Source of the DNA: Actinomycetes bacterium
Lineage (GTDB): Bacteria; Actinomycetota; Acidimicrobiia; Acidimicrobiales; RAAP-2
Direction of reading: 5' to 3'
NCBI GenBank assembly: GCA_021785695.1
Contig: JAJYEQ010000005.1
Coordinates: 48,432-112,431, forward strand
DNA: 64,000 nt
A program made the position numbers and the translations under genes. Positions 22,676-30,009 of this stretch are shown here, piece after piece. The notes beneath the pieces are model-generated. The model worked only from the letters and a program-made list of their open reading frames with translations, was not told the origin of the DNA and made no database searches. Position 1 is the stretch's first letter. Every line of letters starts with the position of its first letter.

Positions 22676-24045
22676 CAGGCGAACCGCATCGCGGCCGGCA
22701 GCGCCTCGTGGCGCACGACGGCGTCGTAGCAGGCCGCCGTCCCCCGCGCCGTGACCTGCCAGGTGAAGCGCTCGATCACGCGCTGGCGCCCCCGCGCACC
22801 GAGCGCCGCGCGCAGCGGCGCGTCGTCGAGGAGCCGCGCGATGGCCGCGGCCAGCGCCTCGGGGTCGTTGGGCGCCACCAGCAGCGCCGCCTCGCCATCG
22901 GGCCCGACGACCTCGGGCAGGGCCCCGCCCGTCGTGGCCACCACCGCCACGCCGCAGCTCATCGCCTCGATCGCCGGCAGGGAGAACCCCTCGTAGAGGC
23001 TGGGCACGATTGCCACCTGGGCCTCGGCGTAGTAGCGGGCCAGGGTCTCGTCGCTCACGCCGCTGATCGTGGTCACGGTGTCGGTGAGCCCGAGGCGCGT
23101 GATCGCCTGGGCGACGCGCCCGCCGGGGCGGGGCTGGCCGACCACCACCAGGTCGACGTCGCGCTCGACGCGCAGCTTGGCCACGGCCTCCAGCAGGGGC
23201 ACCAGCCCCTTCATCGGGACGTCCGAGCTGGTGGTCACCATGAGGCGGCCCGGACGCGGGGTGGTGTCAGCGCGGGGCGCGAAGACCGTGTGGTCGACCC
23301 CCACGGGCACCACCGTCAGGCGCTCCAGGGGGACGCCGAGCTGCTGGTGGATGTCGCGCCGCGAGTTGTGCGAGACCGTCAGCACGGCGGGCAGCTCGCG
23401 GGCGACGCGCACCTGCATGCGCAAGAACCCGAACCACCGCCGCGTGGTGTAGCGGCGCCACCAGCCCTCCGCGTGGTCCAGGGCGATGGCGCGGTCCACG
23501 GTGATGGGGTGGTGGATGGTCTCGAGTAGGGGCCAGCCCGCACGAGCCAGGTCCCGGATGCCCCAGCCCAGGCACTGGTCGTCGTGGACCAGGTCGAAGT
23601 CGGCGCGCCGGGCCGCCAGCATCGTGCGCACGCGGCGGCTGAAGGCCAGGGGCTCGCCGAAGCCCCCCGCGAGCGTGGTGGCGAACTCCTGGACATCGGC
23701 CCACGAGGTGAACTCTCGCCGCGCCGGGATCCGGAAGGGGTCGGGCTCGCGATACAGGTCCAGGCCGCGCACCGGCGTGAAGCCGACCCCCGGGTCCAGC
23801 TCGGGCCACGGGGGGCCCGAGAAGACCTCCACGCTGTGGCCCAGGGCCACCAGCTCGCGGGTGAGGTGGCGCGTGTAGACGCCCTGTCCCCCGCAGGTCG
23901 GGTTGCCCCGGTACACCAGGAAGGCGACGCGGTGACCGCCCGGCGACGGCGGGCGGGCGGGACGCGCCAGGGGCAGGACCTCGGCGCGCGAACGCGCCCA
24001 GGACTCCCGGGTATCAGCGATGACTTGCGAGACGGAGCGAGACAC
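22675..24045 (-). CDS. Family 4 glycosyltransferase (GT-B fold)
   Basis: A 456-residue sugar transferase. The acceptor-side loop YRGNPTCGGQGVYTRHLTREL lies near residue 45-65 and the donor-side C-terminal motif SLYEGFSLPAIEAMSCGVAVVAT (E-x7-E type) near residue 380, with GVDHTVFAP and LMVTTSSDVPMKGL between. Retaining GT4-type mechanism is expected; donor and acceptor unknown. GTG 24045 has AAGGTGG just before it; an ATG at 24081 is an alternative that would add 12 residues. First gene of the minus-strand glycosyltransferase-methyltransferase-toroid operon. Confidence 0.85.
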   Translation of the reverse strand: MSRSVSQVIADTRESWARSRAEVLPLARPARPPSPGGHRVAFLVYRGNPTCGGQGVYTRHLTRELVALGHSVEVFSGPPWPELDPGVGFTPVRGLDLYREPDPFRIPARREFTSWADVQEFATTLAGGFGEPLAFSRRVRTMLAARRADFDLVHDDQCLGWGIRDLARAGWPLLETIHHPITVDRAIALDHAEGWWRRYTTRRWFGFLRMQVRVARELPAVLTVSHNSRRDIHQQLGVPLERLTVVPVGVDHTVFAPRADTTPRPGRLMVTTSSDVPMKGLVPLLEAVAKLRVERDVDLVVVGQPRPGGRVAQAITRLGLTDTVTTISGVSDETLARYYAEAQVAIVPSLYEGFSLPAIEAMSCGVAVVATTGGALPEVVGPDGEAALLVAPNDPEALAAAIARLLDDAPLRAALGARGRQRVIERFTWQVTARGTAACYDAVVRHEALPAAMRFA

Positions 24046-24127
24046 GAACCACCTTGAACGGTTGCGGGGCGTTCTGTCCATTCTGGTCCACCGCGCTGGG
24101 CCCAGCCAATCGCGCCGGTGCCCTGAC

Positions 24128-24133
24128 TACAGT
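24128..24133 (+). promoter_or_regulatory. -10 hexamer TACAGT, predicted leaderless promoter
   Basis: TACAGT is 6 bp before ATG 24140 of the acyl-CoA dehydrogenase, with no ribosome site. Confidence 0.5.
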
Positions 24134-24139
24134 TCGGGT

Positions 24140-25363
24140 ATGGACCTGACCTACCCCGCCGACGCCGAGGAGTTCCGCCACACGGTGCGTGACTGGCTGA
24201 GTGCCAACCTCCCGCCGGGATGGAACGCGCCGGACCGCAGCGCCGACGCCAGCGAGCGTGCCGCGTTCGCCGCCACCTGGACCGAGCGGCTCCGCGAGGG
24301 CGGCTGGATCTGCGCGGGCTGGCCCACCCAGTACGGGGGGCGGGGCCTCAGCCTGATCGAGCAGGTCGTGCTCGCCGAGGAGTTCGCCCGGGTCAACGCC
24401 CCGATCCGCGCCGACTTCTTCGGTGACACCCTGGTCGGGCCCACGATCCTCCAGTGGGGAACCGAGGAGCAGAAGCAGGAGTTCCTCCCGGGCATCTTGA
24501 ACGGGACGATCTCGTGGTGCCAGGGCTTCTCGGAGCCCGACTCCGGCTCGGACCTGGCCAGCCTGACCACCTCGGCGGTGCGCGACGGGGACGAGTGGGT
24601 GATCAACGGCCAGAAGGTCTGGACCACCCAGGCGCAGTTCGCCGACTACATCTTCCTCCTGGCGCGCACCGACCCGACGGCCCCCGCCCACGGCGGCATC
24701 AGCTACCTCCTGGTGCCCATGAGGCAGCCGGGCATCGAGGTGCGCCCCCTGACCCAGGTCGACGGCACCGCCGAGTTCAACGAGGTCTTCTTCACCAACG
24801 CGCGCTGCCCCATCGCCAACGTCGTGGGCGGCGTCAACAACGGTTGGAAGGTGGCCATGACCACCCTCTCCTTCGAGCGCGGGGCGTCGGCCACCACCGG
24901 GCACCGCCGCTTCGCGCGCGAGTGGGAGGGGCTGCGCGCCGCCGCGACGGCGCGCGGGCGCGCGTCGGACCCCGTGATCCGCGACCGGCTGGTCCGCTCG
25001 TGGTCCAAGGTCAAGATCATGGAGATCAACGGCTGGCGGACCCTCACCGACGCGCTGCGCGGGACCCACGAGACGGTGGCCCTGGGCGCGACCAACAAGA
25101 TGTTCTGGTCCGAGAGCCACCGCGACACCATGGAGCTGGGCCTCGACATCCTGGGCGCGTCGGGCCAGGTGCTCACCGGAACCTTCGTCGAGGGCGCCGA
25201 TCCGGGCCAGCGGGGACGCGCCGACTATCCGGTCTCCGAGATGCAGGCCGCCTTCTTCTTCTCGCGCTCCGAGACGATCTGGGGCGGGACCGCCGAGATC
25301 CAGCGCAACATCGTGGGCGAGCGCGTGCTGGGCCTGCCCAAGGAGCCTCGCGTCTCGGCCTAG
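24140..25363 (+). CDS. Acyl-CoA dehydrogenase family protein
   Basis: FAD-dependent acyl-CoA dehydrogenase of 407 residues. Markers are GGRGLSLIEQVVLAEE, SWCQGFSEPDSGSDLASL, INGQKVWTTQAQFAD, the DGTAEFNEVFF barrel and the C-terminal IWGGTAEIQRNIVGERVLGLP. The usual catalytic Glu of the YEGT motif is replaced (IWGGT), and the likely base is the Glu in LSFERGAS on helix G, as in isovaleryl-type enzymes; this is inferred. A stand-alone gene divergent from the glycosyltransferase operon, perhaps in steroid or branched-chain acid breakdown. Leaderless start at ATG. Confidence 0.88.
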   Translation: MDLTYPADAEEFRHTVRDWLSANLPPGWNAPDRSADASERAAFAATWTERLREGGWICAGWPTQYGGRGLSLIEQVVLAEEFARVNAPIRADFFGDTLVGPTILQWGTEEQKQEFLPGILNGTISWCQGFSEPDSGSDLASLTTSAVRDGDEWVINGQKVWTTQAQFADYIFLLARTDPTAPAHGGISYLLVPMRQPGIEVRPLTQVDGTAEFNEVFFTNARCPIANVVGGVNNGWKVAMTTLSFERGASATTGHRRFAREWEGLRAAATARGRASDPVIRDRLVRSWSKVKIMEINGWRTLTDALRGTHETVALGATNKMFWSESHRDTMELGLDILGASGQVLTGTFVEGADPGQRGRADYPVSEMQAAFFFSRSETIWGGTAEIQRNIVGERVLGLPKEPRVSA

Positions 25364-25391
25364 ATCCCGGTCCGGGCTGACGGGACCGCGC

Positions 25392-26633
25392 TCACGAGAC
25401 GGCCGCCTCCACCGGGGCCCCGCGCGACGTGACCCGATAGCGCCAGGCCAGCCCCACGGCGGTCGCCAGGGTCAGGCCCGCACCGACGAAGAGTCCCATG
25501 CGCGGGTTGGACACGGCGATGATGTAGCCAATCAGCGGCGCGCCGATGGGGGTCGTGCCCATGAAGGCGATGCCGTAGAGCGCCATCACCCGCCCGCGCA
25601 TCGACTGGGTGGAGTTGAGCTGGAGCAGGGCGTTGGCCGTGGACATGAAGGCGATGGAGAAGGCACCCGTGGGCACCATGGCCAGCTCGGCCAGCGGCAG
25701 CGTGGGAGCCAGCGACGCCGCCGTCATGAACACCCCGAAGCCGACCGCCAGACCCACCAGCAGGCGGGGCGTGGGCCGCGAGCGACGGGCCACGCCCAGC
25801 CCGCCCACGATCGCCCCCAGGCCCATGGCCCCCAGGAGCAGGCCGTAGTGGACCGCCGAGCGCTGGTGGAACGTCGTGTGCACGAGCAGCGGCAGGGTCA
25901 CCGTGAAGTTGAACGCGAACGTGCCCACCACCGCGACCGCCAGGATCGTGGTGCGCAAGACGGGCGTGTCCAGGACGTAGCGCAGCCCGCGGCGTAGCTG
26001 GCCGCGCTCGCGCGCCACGGTGTGCAGCGGGTGGAAGGCCGAGCCGTCCATCATGATCAGGGCCACCAGAACCGCCAGATAGGAGACGGCGTTGGCGTAG
26101 AAGCAGCCGGCCGTGCCGATGACCGCGATGAAGATCGCGGCCACCGAGGGGCCGATCAGACGTCCCGCGTTCATCAGCACGCTGTTGAGGCTCACGGCGT
26201 TGGCCACCAGGTCGCGACCGACCATCTCTTGGACGAAGGCCTGGCGGGCCGGCAGGTCGAAGAGGTTGACGATGCCGAGGAGCCCCGCCATCACGTAGAC
26301 CCAGCCCACCGTCGCGTGGCCCGTCGAGACCAGGATGCCCAGGGTCAGGGCCAGCAGGCCCGCCGAGGACTGCGTGACGTAGAGGATGCGCCGCTTGGCC
26401 AGGCGGTCCACGATCAGGCCGCCGTAGCTGCCCAGCACCAGCATTGGGAGGTTGCCCAGGGCCAGGGCGATCCCCAGGTCGAGCGAGGAGCCGGTCAGCT
26501 GCAACAGGAGCCAGCCCTGGGCCACGGACTGCATCCAGGTCCCCGAGACCGACACCAGCTGGCCCACGAAGTAGAGCCGGAAGTTGCGCACCCGCAGGGC
26601 GGCGAAGGTCCGCGAGGGCCCCCGCGGGCTCAC
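25392..26633 (-). CDS. MFS transporter (EntS/MFS_3-like exporter)
   Basis: A 413-residue permease with about 12 membrane helices. It begins with RNFRLYFVGQLVSVSGTWMQSVAQGWLL, the usual start of the enterobactin-exporter type MFS_3 family, and has the loop GGLIVDRLAKRR (motif A) after helix 2 and MRGRVMALYGIAFMG before helix 10. Substrate unknown. It overlaps the MarR-family gene by four bases (GTGA), so the MarR protein is very likely its regulator and its substrate a small toxic ligand. Confidence 0.88.
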   Translation of the reverse strand: MSPRGPSRTFAALRVRNFRLYFVGQLVSVSGTWMQSVAQGWLLLQLTGSSLDLGIALALGNLPMLVLGSYGGLIVDRLAKRRILYVTQSSAGLLALTLGILVSTGHATVGWVYVMAGLLGIVNLFDLPARQAFVQEMVGRDLVANAVSLNSVLMNAGRLIGPSVAAIFIAVIGTAGCFYANAVSYLAVLVALIMMDGSAFHPLHTVARERGQLRRGLRYVLDTPVLRTTILAVAVVGTFAFNFTVTLPLLVHTTFHQRSAVHYGLLLGAMGLGAIVGGLGVARRSRPTPRLLVGLAVGFGVFMTAASLAPTLPLAELAMVPTGAFSIAFMSTANALLQLNSTQSMRGRVMALYGIAFMGTTPIGAPLIGYIIAVSNPRMGLFVGAGLTLATAVGLAWRYRVTSRGAPVEAAVS

Positions 26634-27061
26634 ACGCGCTCCACGATGGTCTCGAGCAGGTCGACCAGCCGGCCGGCGCGGCTCCGCTCGGCCGGCGACA
26701 GCGCGGCCAGCGTGCGCTCCAGGGACTCGTTCTTGCGCTGGCGGATGGTGGCCAGCTCGCGGCGGCCCCGCGCGGTCAGCGTGACGCGCACGCAGCGGCG
26801 GTCGTCGGGGTCGCCGAGGCGGTCGAGCATCCCGAGGGCGACCAGGTCACGCACGACCCGGGTGATGGTCGGCGGCTGGACCTGCTCGGCCGCGGCTAGC
26901 TCGCCCAGCGACGGCCGGCTCAGCCGCTCGACGGTCGAGAGGGCCGAGGCCTGGGCCGGCGAAGTGCCGCCCAGGGAGTTCTGGCGCAGGCGCCGGTGCA
27001 GGTGGGTCACCGCCCGTCGCAGCCGCGCGGCGGTGTCGGTCGTGTCGATCGTCCCGGTCAC
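26630..27061 (-). CDS. MarR-family transcriptional regulator
   Basis: A 143-residue winged-helix repressor. The DNA-binding part contains SLGELAAAEQVQPPTITRVVRDLV (recognition helix) and the wing GDPDDRRCVRVTLTARGRRE, with dimerisation helices at both ends. GTG 27061 is chosen because GGAGG stands eight bases upstream; GTG 27070 would place the ribosome site next to the codon. It precedes the MFS gene (GTGA overlap) and is itself preceded by a MarR-like dyad, so autoregulation and ligand-induced expression of the pump are expected. Confidence 0.9.
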   Translation of the reverse strand: MTGTIDTTDTAARLRRAVTHLHRRLRQNSLGGTSPAQASALSTVERLSRPSLGELAAAEQVQPPTITRVVRDLVALGMLDRLGDPDDRRCVRVTLTARGRRELATIRQRKNESLERTLAALSPAERSRAGRLVDLLETIVERV

Positions 27062-27075
27062 CGGTCGCACCTCCG

Positions 27076-27098
27076 TTAGTTCACGTAACTAAATAATA
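27076..27098 (-). promoter_or_regulatory. MarR-type operator and -10 box upstream of the marR-MFS operon
   Basis: TTAGTT (27076-27081) and AACTAA (27087-27092) form 6-bp inverted arms around CACGT, the usual size of a MarR-dimer site. On the minus strand TATTAT (27098-27093) is a good -10 box directly upstream, so the transcription start would lie inside the dyad and repressor binding would block it. It is by far the most AT-rich spot in the neighbourhood. Confidence 0.7.
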
Positions 27099-27117
27099 GT
27101 CCCGTGACCTGCGGAGC

Positions 27118-27135
27118 GTGACCGCGACGGGTCAC
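27118..27135 (-). terminator. Short hairpin directly after the 85-residue protein gene
   Basis: GTGACC (27118-27123) pairs with GGTCAC (27130-27135) with a 6-base loop, touching the stop codon at 27136. There is no T-run, so termination is uncertain. Confidence 0.3.
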
Positions 27136-27393
27136 TCACTCGGCGGTTAGTGGCTCGTGCTCGGCCTCGTACTGCGCTAGGGACTCGTAGAGCCCCGCGA
27201 CGTCCTGCTCGTAGGTCGCCGAGCCCCGACCGGCCTGGTTCAGGTAGACGGCCAGACCCAGCCGGCGCAAAATCTGGTCGGCGCCGCGCCGTGCCTGGAA
27301 CTCGTCAACCTTCGACTGGCCCTTCTGGGCCGCATCGCGCGCCGCACTGGCTGCGGCGGCCGCCTGGCCCTTGACCTTGTCGAGAATGCCCAT
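27136..27393 (-). CDS. Small conserved helical protein of unknown function
   Basis: An 85-residue soluble protein. The first half (GILDKVKGQAAAAASAARDAAQKGQSKVDEFQ) is a charged, alanine-rich amphipathic helix resembling LEA/CsbD-like stress proteins; the second half (LRRLGLAVYLNQAGRG, ALYESLAQYEAEHEP-like) looks globular. Similar proteins are widespread in actinobacteria without known role. The ATG is preceded by GGGAGGTGTC. It stands alone, between the MarR operon and the NifU-like gene. Confidence 0.72.
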   Translation of the reverse strand: MGILDKVKGQAAAAASAARDAAQKGQSKVDEFQARRGADQILRRLGLAVYLNQAGRGSATYEQDVAGLYESLAQYEAEHEPLTAE

Positions 27394-27442
27394 GACACCT
27401 CCCTCGTTGGGAGCGTAGTCCGCCCGCCCCCTGGCGGCCTGG

Positions 27443-27775
27443 TCAGCGCGGCCGGTAGCGCGGGACGTAGCCGCCAGTGCCCAGCGCCATCGAGGCCTCG
27501 AGGTCGAAGCTGTCGTCGACGCCGCCCACCACCTCGGTCACCCAGGCGAGGCGGTCCTGCAGGATGCGCGTGACGCCCCCCTGCAGCGTGTCGGTGGAGA
27601 TCGCACAGCTCGAGCAGGCGCCCTGGAGCTCGACTTCCACCACGCCCGACTCGACGTCCGCGCGCACCAGCACCAGGTCGCCACCGTCGGCCTGCACCGC
27701 CGGGCGCATCAGCTCGATGAGGTCGCGCAGCGCCCGCAGCCGGCTCTCGCGCTCGTGATCGGTCAGTTCGGGCAC
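27443..27775 (-). CDS. NifU C-terminal-domain (Nfu-type) Fe-S cluster carrier
   Basis: A 110-residue Fe-S scaffold or carrier. The Nfu core is visible: LRPAVQADGGDL-like DGGD segment near residue 27, VEVELQGACSSCAIS with the CxxC cluster site near residue 50, and LQGGVTRILQDRL. A Tyr/Arg-rich tail of about 20 residues follows. GTG 27775 is the only start that does not run into the divergent P450 promoter, but its ribosome site (a G-run next to the codon) is poor, so the start is less sure than the domain. Divergent from the P450. Confidence 0.85.
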   Translation of the reverse strand: MPELTDHERESRLRALRDLIELMRPAVQADGGDLVLVRADVESGVVEVELQGACSSCAISTDTLQGGVTRILQDRLAWVTEVVGGVDDSFDLEASMALGTGGYVPRYRPR

Positions 27776-27819
27776 CCCCCCAGTCTGCCGGGATTCGACT
27801 GGCTCGTGACGGGGCTGGC

Positions 27820-27825
27820 TACGCT
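27820..27825 (+). promoter_or_regulatory. -10 hexamer TACGCT, predicted leaderless promoter of the P450 gene
   Basis: TACGCT is 7 bp before GTG 27833. Confidence 0.5.
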
Positions 27826-27832
27826 GCCCACC

Positions 27833-29098
27833 GTGAGTGCATGGACGGGCGGCATCGACGACATCGACCTGTCCGACGCCGCCTTCTGGCGCCGCCCGAT
27901 GGCCGAGCGCGAGGCGGCCTTCGCGCTGCTGCGCGCGCGCCGGCCGGTGGCGCGCTTCGCCGATCCCACCTTCACCAGCACCTCCATCACCTTTCCCCCG
28001 GGCCGGGGCTACCTGGCCGTGACCCGGCACGCCGACGTGGCGCACGTCTCGCGCCACCCCGAAGTCTTCCTGTCGGGCCCGGGCGCCGTCTCCCAGCTCG
28101 ACCTGCCTGCCGAGATGGTCGAGTACTTCTCGGGCATGATCTCGACCGACAATCCGCGCCACGCGCGCCTGCGCCGCATCGTGTCCACCGCCTTCAGCCC
28201 GCGCCAGGTGCGCGTCATCGAGCAGGGCATCCAGAACCGCGCCACGCGCCTGGTGGCCCGCGCCCGCGACGCGGGATCGGGCGACTTCGTCGCCGACATC
28301 GCCGCTCCCCTGCCCCTCGAGGTCATCGCCGACATGATGGGCGTGCCCGCCTCGGAGCACGAGACGATCGCGCGCTGCTCGGACGTCATCGTCGCGGCCG
28401 GCGACCCGGCGATCGTGCCCGAGGGCCACGACCCGGTGGTGGCCCTGTTGGAGGCCGGCGCCACCTTGCGCGCCCTCATGGAGGACCTGGGCCGCTACCG
28501 GCGCCAGCATCCCGTCGACGACATCACCAGCGCCTTGGTCAACGCGACCATCGAGTCAGAGCGCCTGAGCGACCAGGAGCTGGCGTCCTTCTTCATCCTC
28601 CTGGTGATCGCGGGCAACGAGACGACCCGCAGCGCCATCGCCCACGCGTTGGTGGCCCTGAGCGAGCACCCCGACCAGCGCCAGCGCCTGCTCGACGACG
28701 TCGGGGGCCTGATGGGCACGGCGACCGACGAGATCGTGCGCTGGGCGTCGCCGGTGATCTGGATGCGGCGCACGCTGGCGGTGCCGGCCACGCTCTCGGG
28801 CGTCGAGCTGGCCGCCGGCGACAAGGTCCTGCTGATCTACCAGTCGGCCAACCGCGACGAGACGGCCTTCGACCACCCCGAGGCCTTCGACGTGGGCCGT
28901 CGGCCCAACGATCACTTCGGCTTCGGCGCCCCGGGCCCGCACTTCTGCCTCGGGGCGCACCTGGCCCGGCGCGAGATCGCCGTGACCCTCGAGACCCTGC
29001 TCGCCCAGGCCCCCCAGGTGCGCGCGACGGCCGACCCGGTCCGGGTGGTGTCGAACTTCGTCAACGGCATCGCCCACCTGCCCTACGCGTGGGCGTAA
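27833..29098 (+). CDS. Cytochrome P450
   Basis: A soluble bacterial P450 of 421 residues. The I-helix oxygen-activation motif is VIAGNETTR, the ExxR motif is EIVR in ATDEIVRWASPV, and the haem-binding loop is FGFGAPGPHFCLGAHLAR with the cysteine ligand. The ISTDNPRHARLRRIVSTAFSP region is typical of class I enzymes such as mycobacterial CYP124/125/142, which oxidise sterol side chains or branched lipids; the specific substrate is not known here. It needs a ferredoxin partner; none is adjacent, the nearest being the 3Fe-4S ferredoxin at 7.8 kb. Leaderless GTG start. Confidence 0.92.
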   Translation: MSAWTGGIDDIDLSDAAFWRRPMAEREAAFALLRARRPVARFADPTFTSTSITFPPGRGYLAVTRHADVAHVSRHPEVFLSGPGAVSQLDLPAEMVEYFSGMISTDNPRHARLRRIVSTAFSPRQVRVIEQGIQNRATRLVARARDAGSGDFVADIAAPLPLEVIADMMGVPASEHETIARCSDVIVAAGDPAIVPEGHDPVVALLEAGATLRALMEDLGRYRRQHPVDDITSALVNATIESERLSDQELASFFILLVIAGNETTRSAIAHALVALSEHPDQRQRLLDDVGGLMGTATDEIVRWASPVIWMRRTLAVPATLSGVELAAGDKVLLIYQSANRDETAFDHPEAFDVGRRPNDHFGFGAPGPHFCLGAHLARREIAVTLETLLAQAPQVRATADPVRVVSNFVNGIAHLPYAWA

Positions 29099-29162
29099 GT
29101 CGCGGCGCGCGCCAGACGTGCCGCACCCCGGCGGCGGACTGCCTCCCCGAACCTCCGCCGCG

Positions 29163-29516
29163 CTAGGAGGCGTGCAGGGCCTCGACCGCCTCGTCGAAGG
29201 AGTGCAGCGCGCGCGGACCCCACACCGTGCCGGGCCCGCCGTTCATCATGATGGCCACTCCGACGGCCTCGGCCACCTGCTGGCGCGTCACGCCCTGGCG
29301 GGCGGCGCCGCGGGTGTGGGACACCACGCATCCGTCGCACTGGCGGGTGATCGCCACCATCAGGGCCAGCAGCTCCTTGATACCCGCCGAGAGCTCGCCC
29401 TCGGCCATGGCCGCCTTGGACATCGCCGAGTAGCCCTTCAGGACCTCGGGGACCATCGCGCGCAGGTCGAGGGCCGGCTGGCGCAGTTCCGCACGTACCT
29501 CATCGTTGCTCTTCAT
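29163..29516 (-). CDS. AhpD-like carboxymuconolactone-decarboxylase-family protein
   Basis: A 117-residue all-helical protein. The redox/proton-relay motif QCDGCVVSHTRGAARQG (CxxC then His) is that of AhpD-type alkylhydroperoxidases and is followed by VAEAVGVAIMMNGGP. True catalytic role could be peroxide reduction or decarboxylation. ATG 29516 follows GGAGGTGGCG, an excellent ribosome site that lies inside the end of the GNAT gene, with a 17-base overlap; the two genes and the amidase gene upstream thus form an operon. Confidence 0.85.
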   Translation of the reverse strand: MKSNDEVRAELRQPALDLRAMVPEVLKGYSAMSKAAMAEGELSAGIKELLALMVAITRQCDGCVVSHTRGAARQGVTRQQVAEAVGVAIMMNGGPGTVWGPRALHSFDEAVEALHAS

Positions 29517-30009
29517 CGCCACCTCCGAGTTCAGCGTAGCGACCACCCTCGCCGTCCCCGCTGGCCAGCGGCTTCTTGAAGCCCTGGCTCCCCTGGTCGA
29601 AGCCGTGGCGCCGGTAGAAGCGGTGGGCGTCGGTGCGCACGTTGCGGCTGGTCAGCTGGATGCGGTAGCACCCCGCGCGCACCGCGCGCTCCTCGGCCGC
29701 GGCCAGCAACGCGGCGCCCACGCCCTGGGAGCGGCGGTCGGGACGCACGTAGAAGCTCTCCAGCTCGGCGCACCACCCGCCCGCGTGCTGGAAGTGCGGC
29801 AGGATCATCAGCTCGACCACGCCGATGACGCCCGACGCGTCGCGCGCCACCAGCACCTCGCCCCCCCGCGCGCGCGTGGCCAGCGTGGCCGCCCAGTAGC
29901 GCTCGGGCTCCTCGGGGCGCTCGTCGGCCGGTGCGAGCGACCCCGACAGCATCACGGCCACCGCCTCGGGCACCTCCTCGCGGGTCAGCGGGCCGACGGG
30001 CCAGCTCAC
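29500..30009 (-). CDS. GNAT-family N-acetyltransferase
   Basis: A 169-residue acetyl-CoA-dependent transferase. Motif A for CoA pyrophosphate is RPDRRSQGVGAALLAAAEE near residue 100, followed by the strand YRIQLTSRN and RFYRRHGFDQGSQGF near the end. Target unknown. GTG 30009 overlaps the amidase stop as GTGA. The last 17 bases overlap the AhpD-like gene. Confidence 0.85.
   Translation of the reverse strand: MSWPVGPLTREEVPEAVAVMLSGSLAPADERPEEPERYWAATLATRARGGEVLVARDASGVIGVVELMILPHFQHAGGWCAELESFYVRPDRRSQGVGAALLAAAEERAVRAGCYRIQLTSRNVRTDAHRFYRRHGFDQGSQGFKKPLASGDGEGGRYAELGGGDEEQR

Noticed and set aside
29099..29162. A terminator between the P450 and AhpD-like genes
   Set aside because: The 64 bases are GC-rich, but I find no stem longer than five pairs and no T-run.
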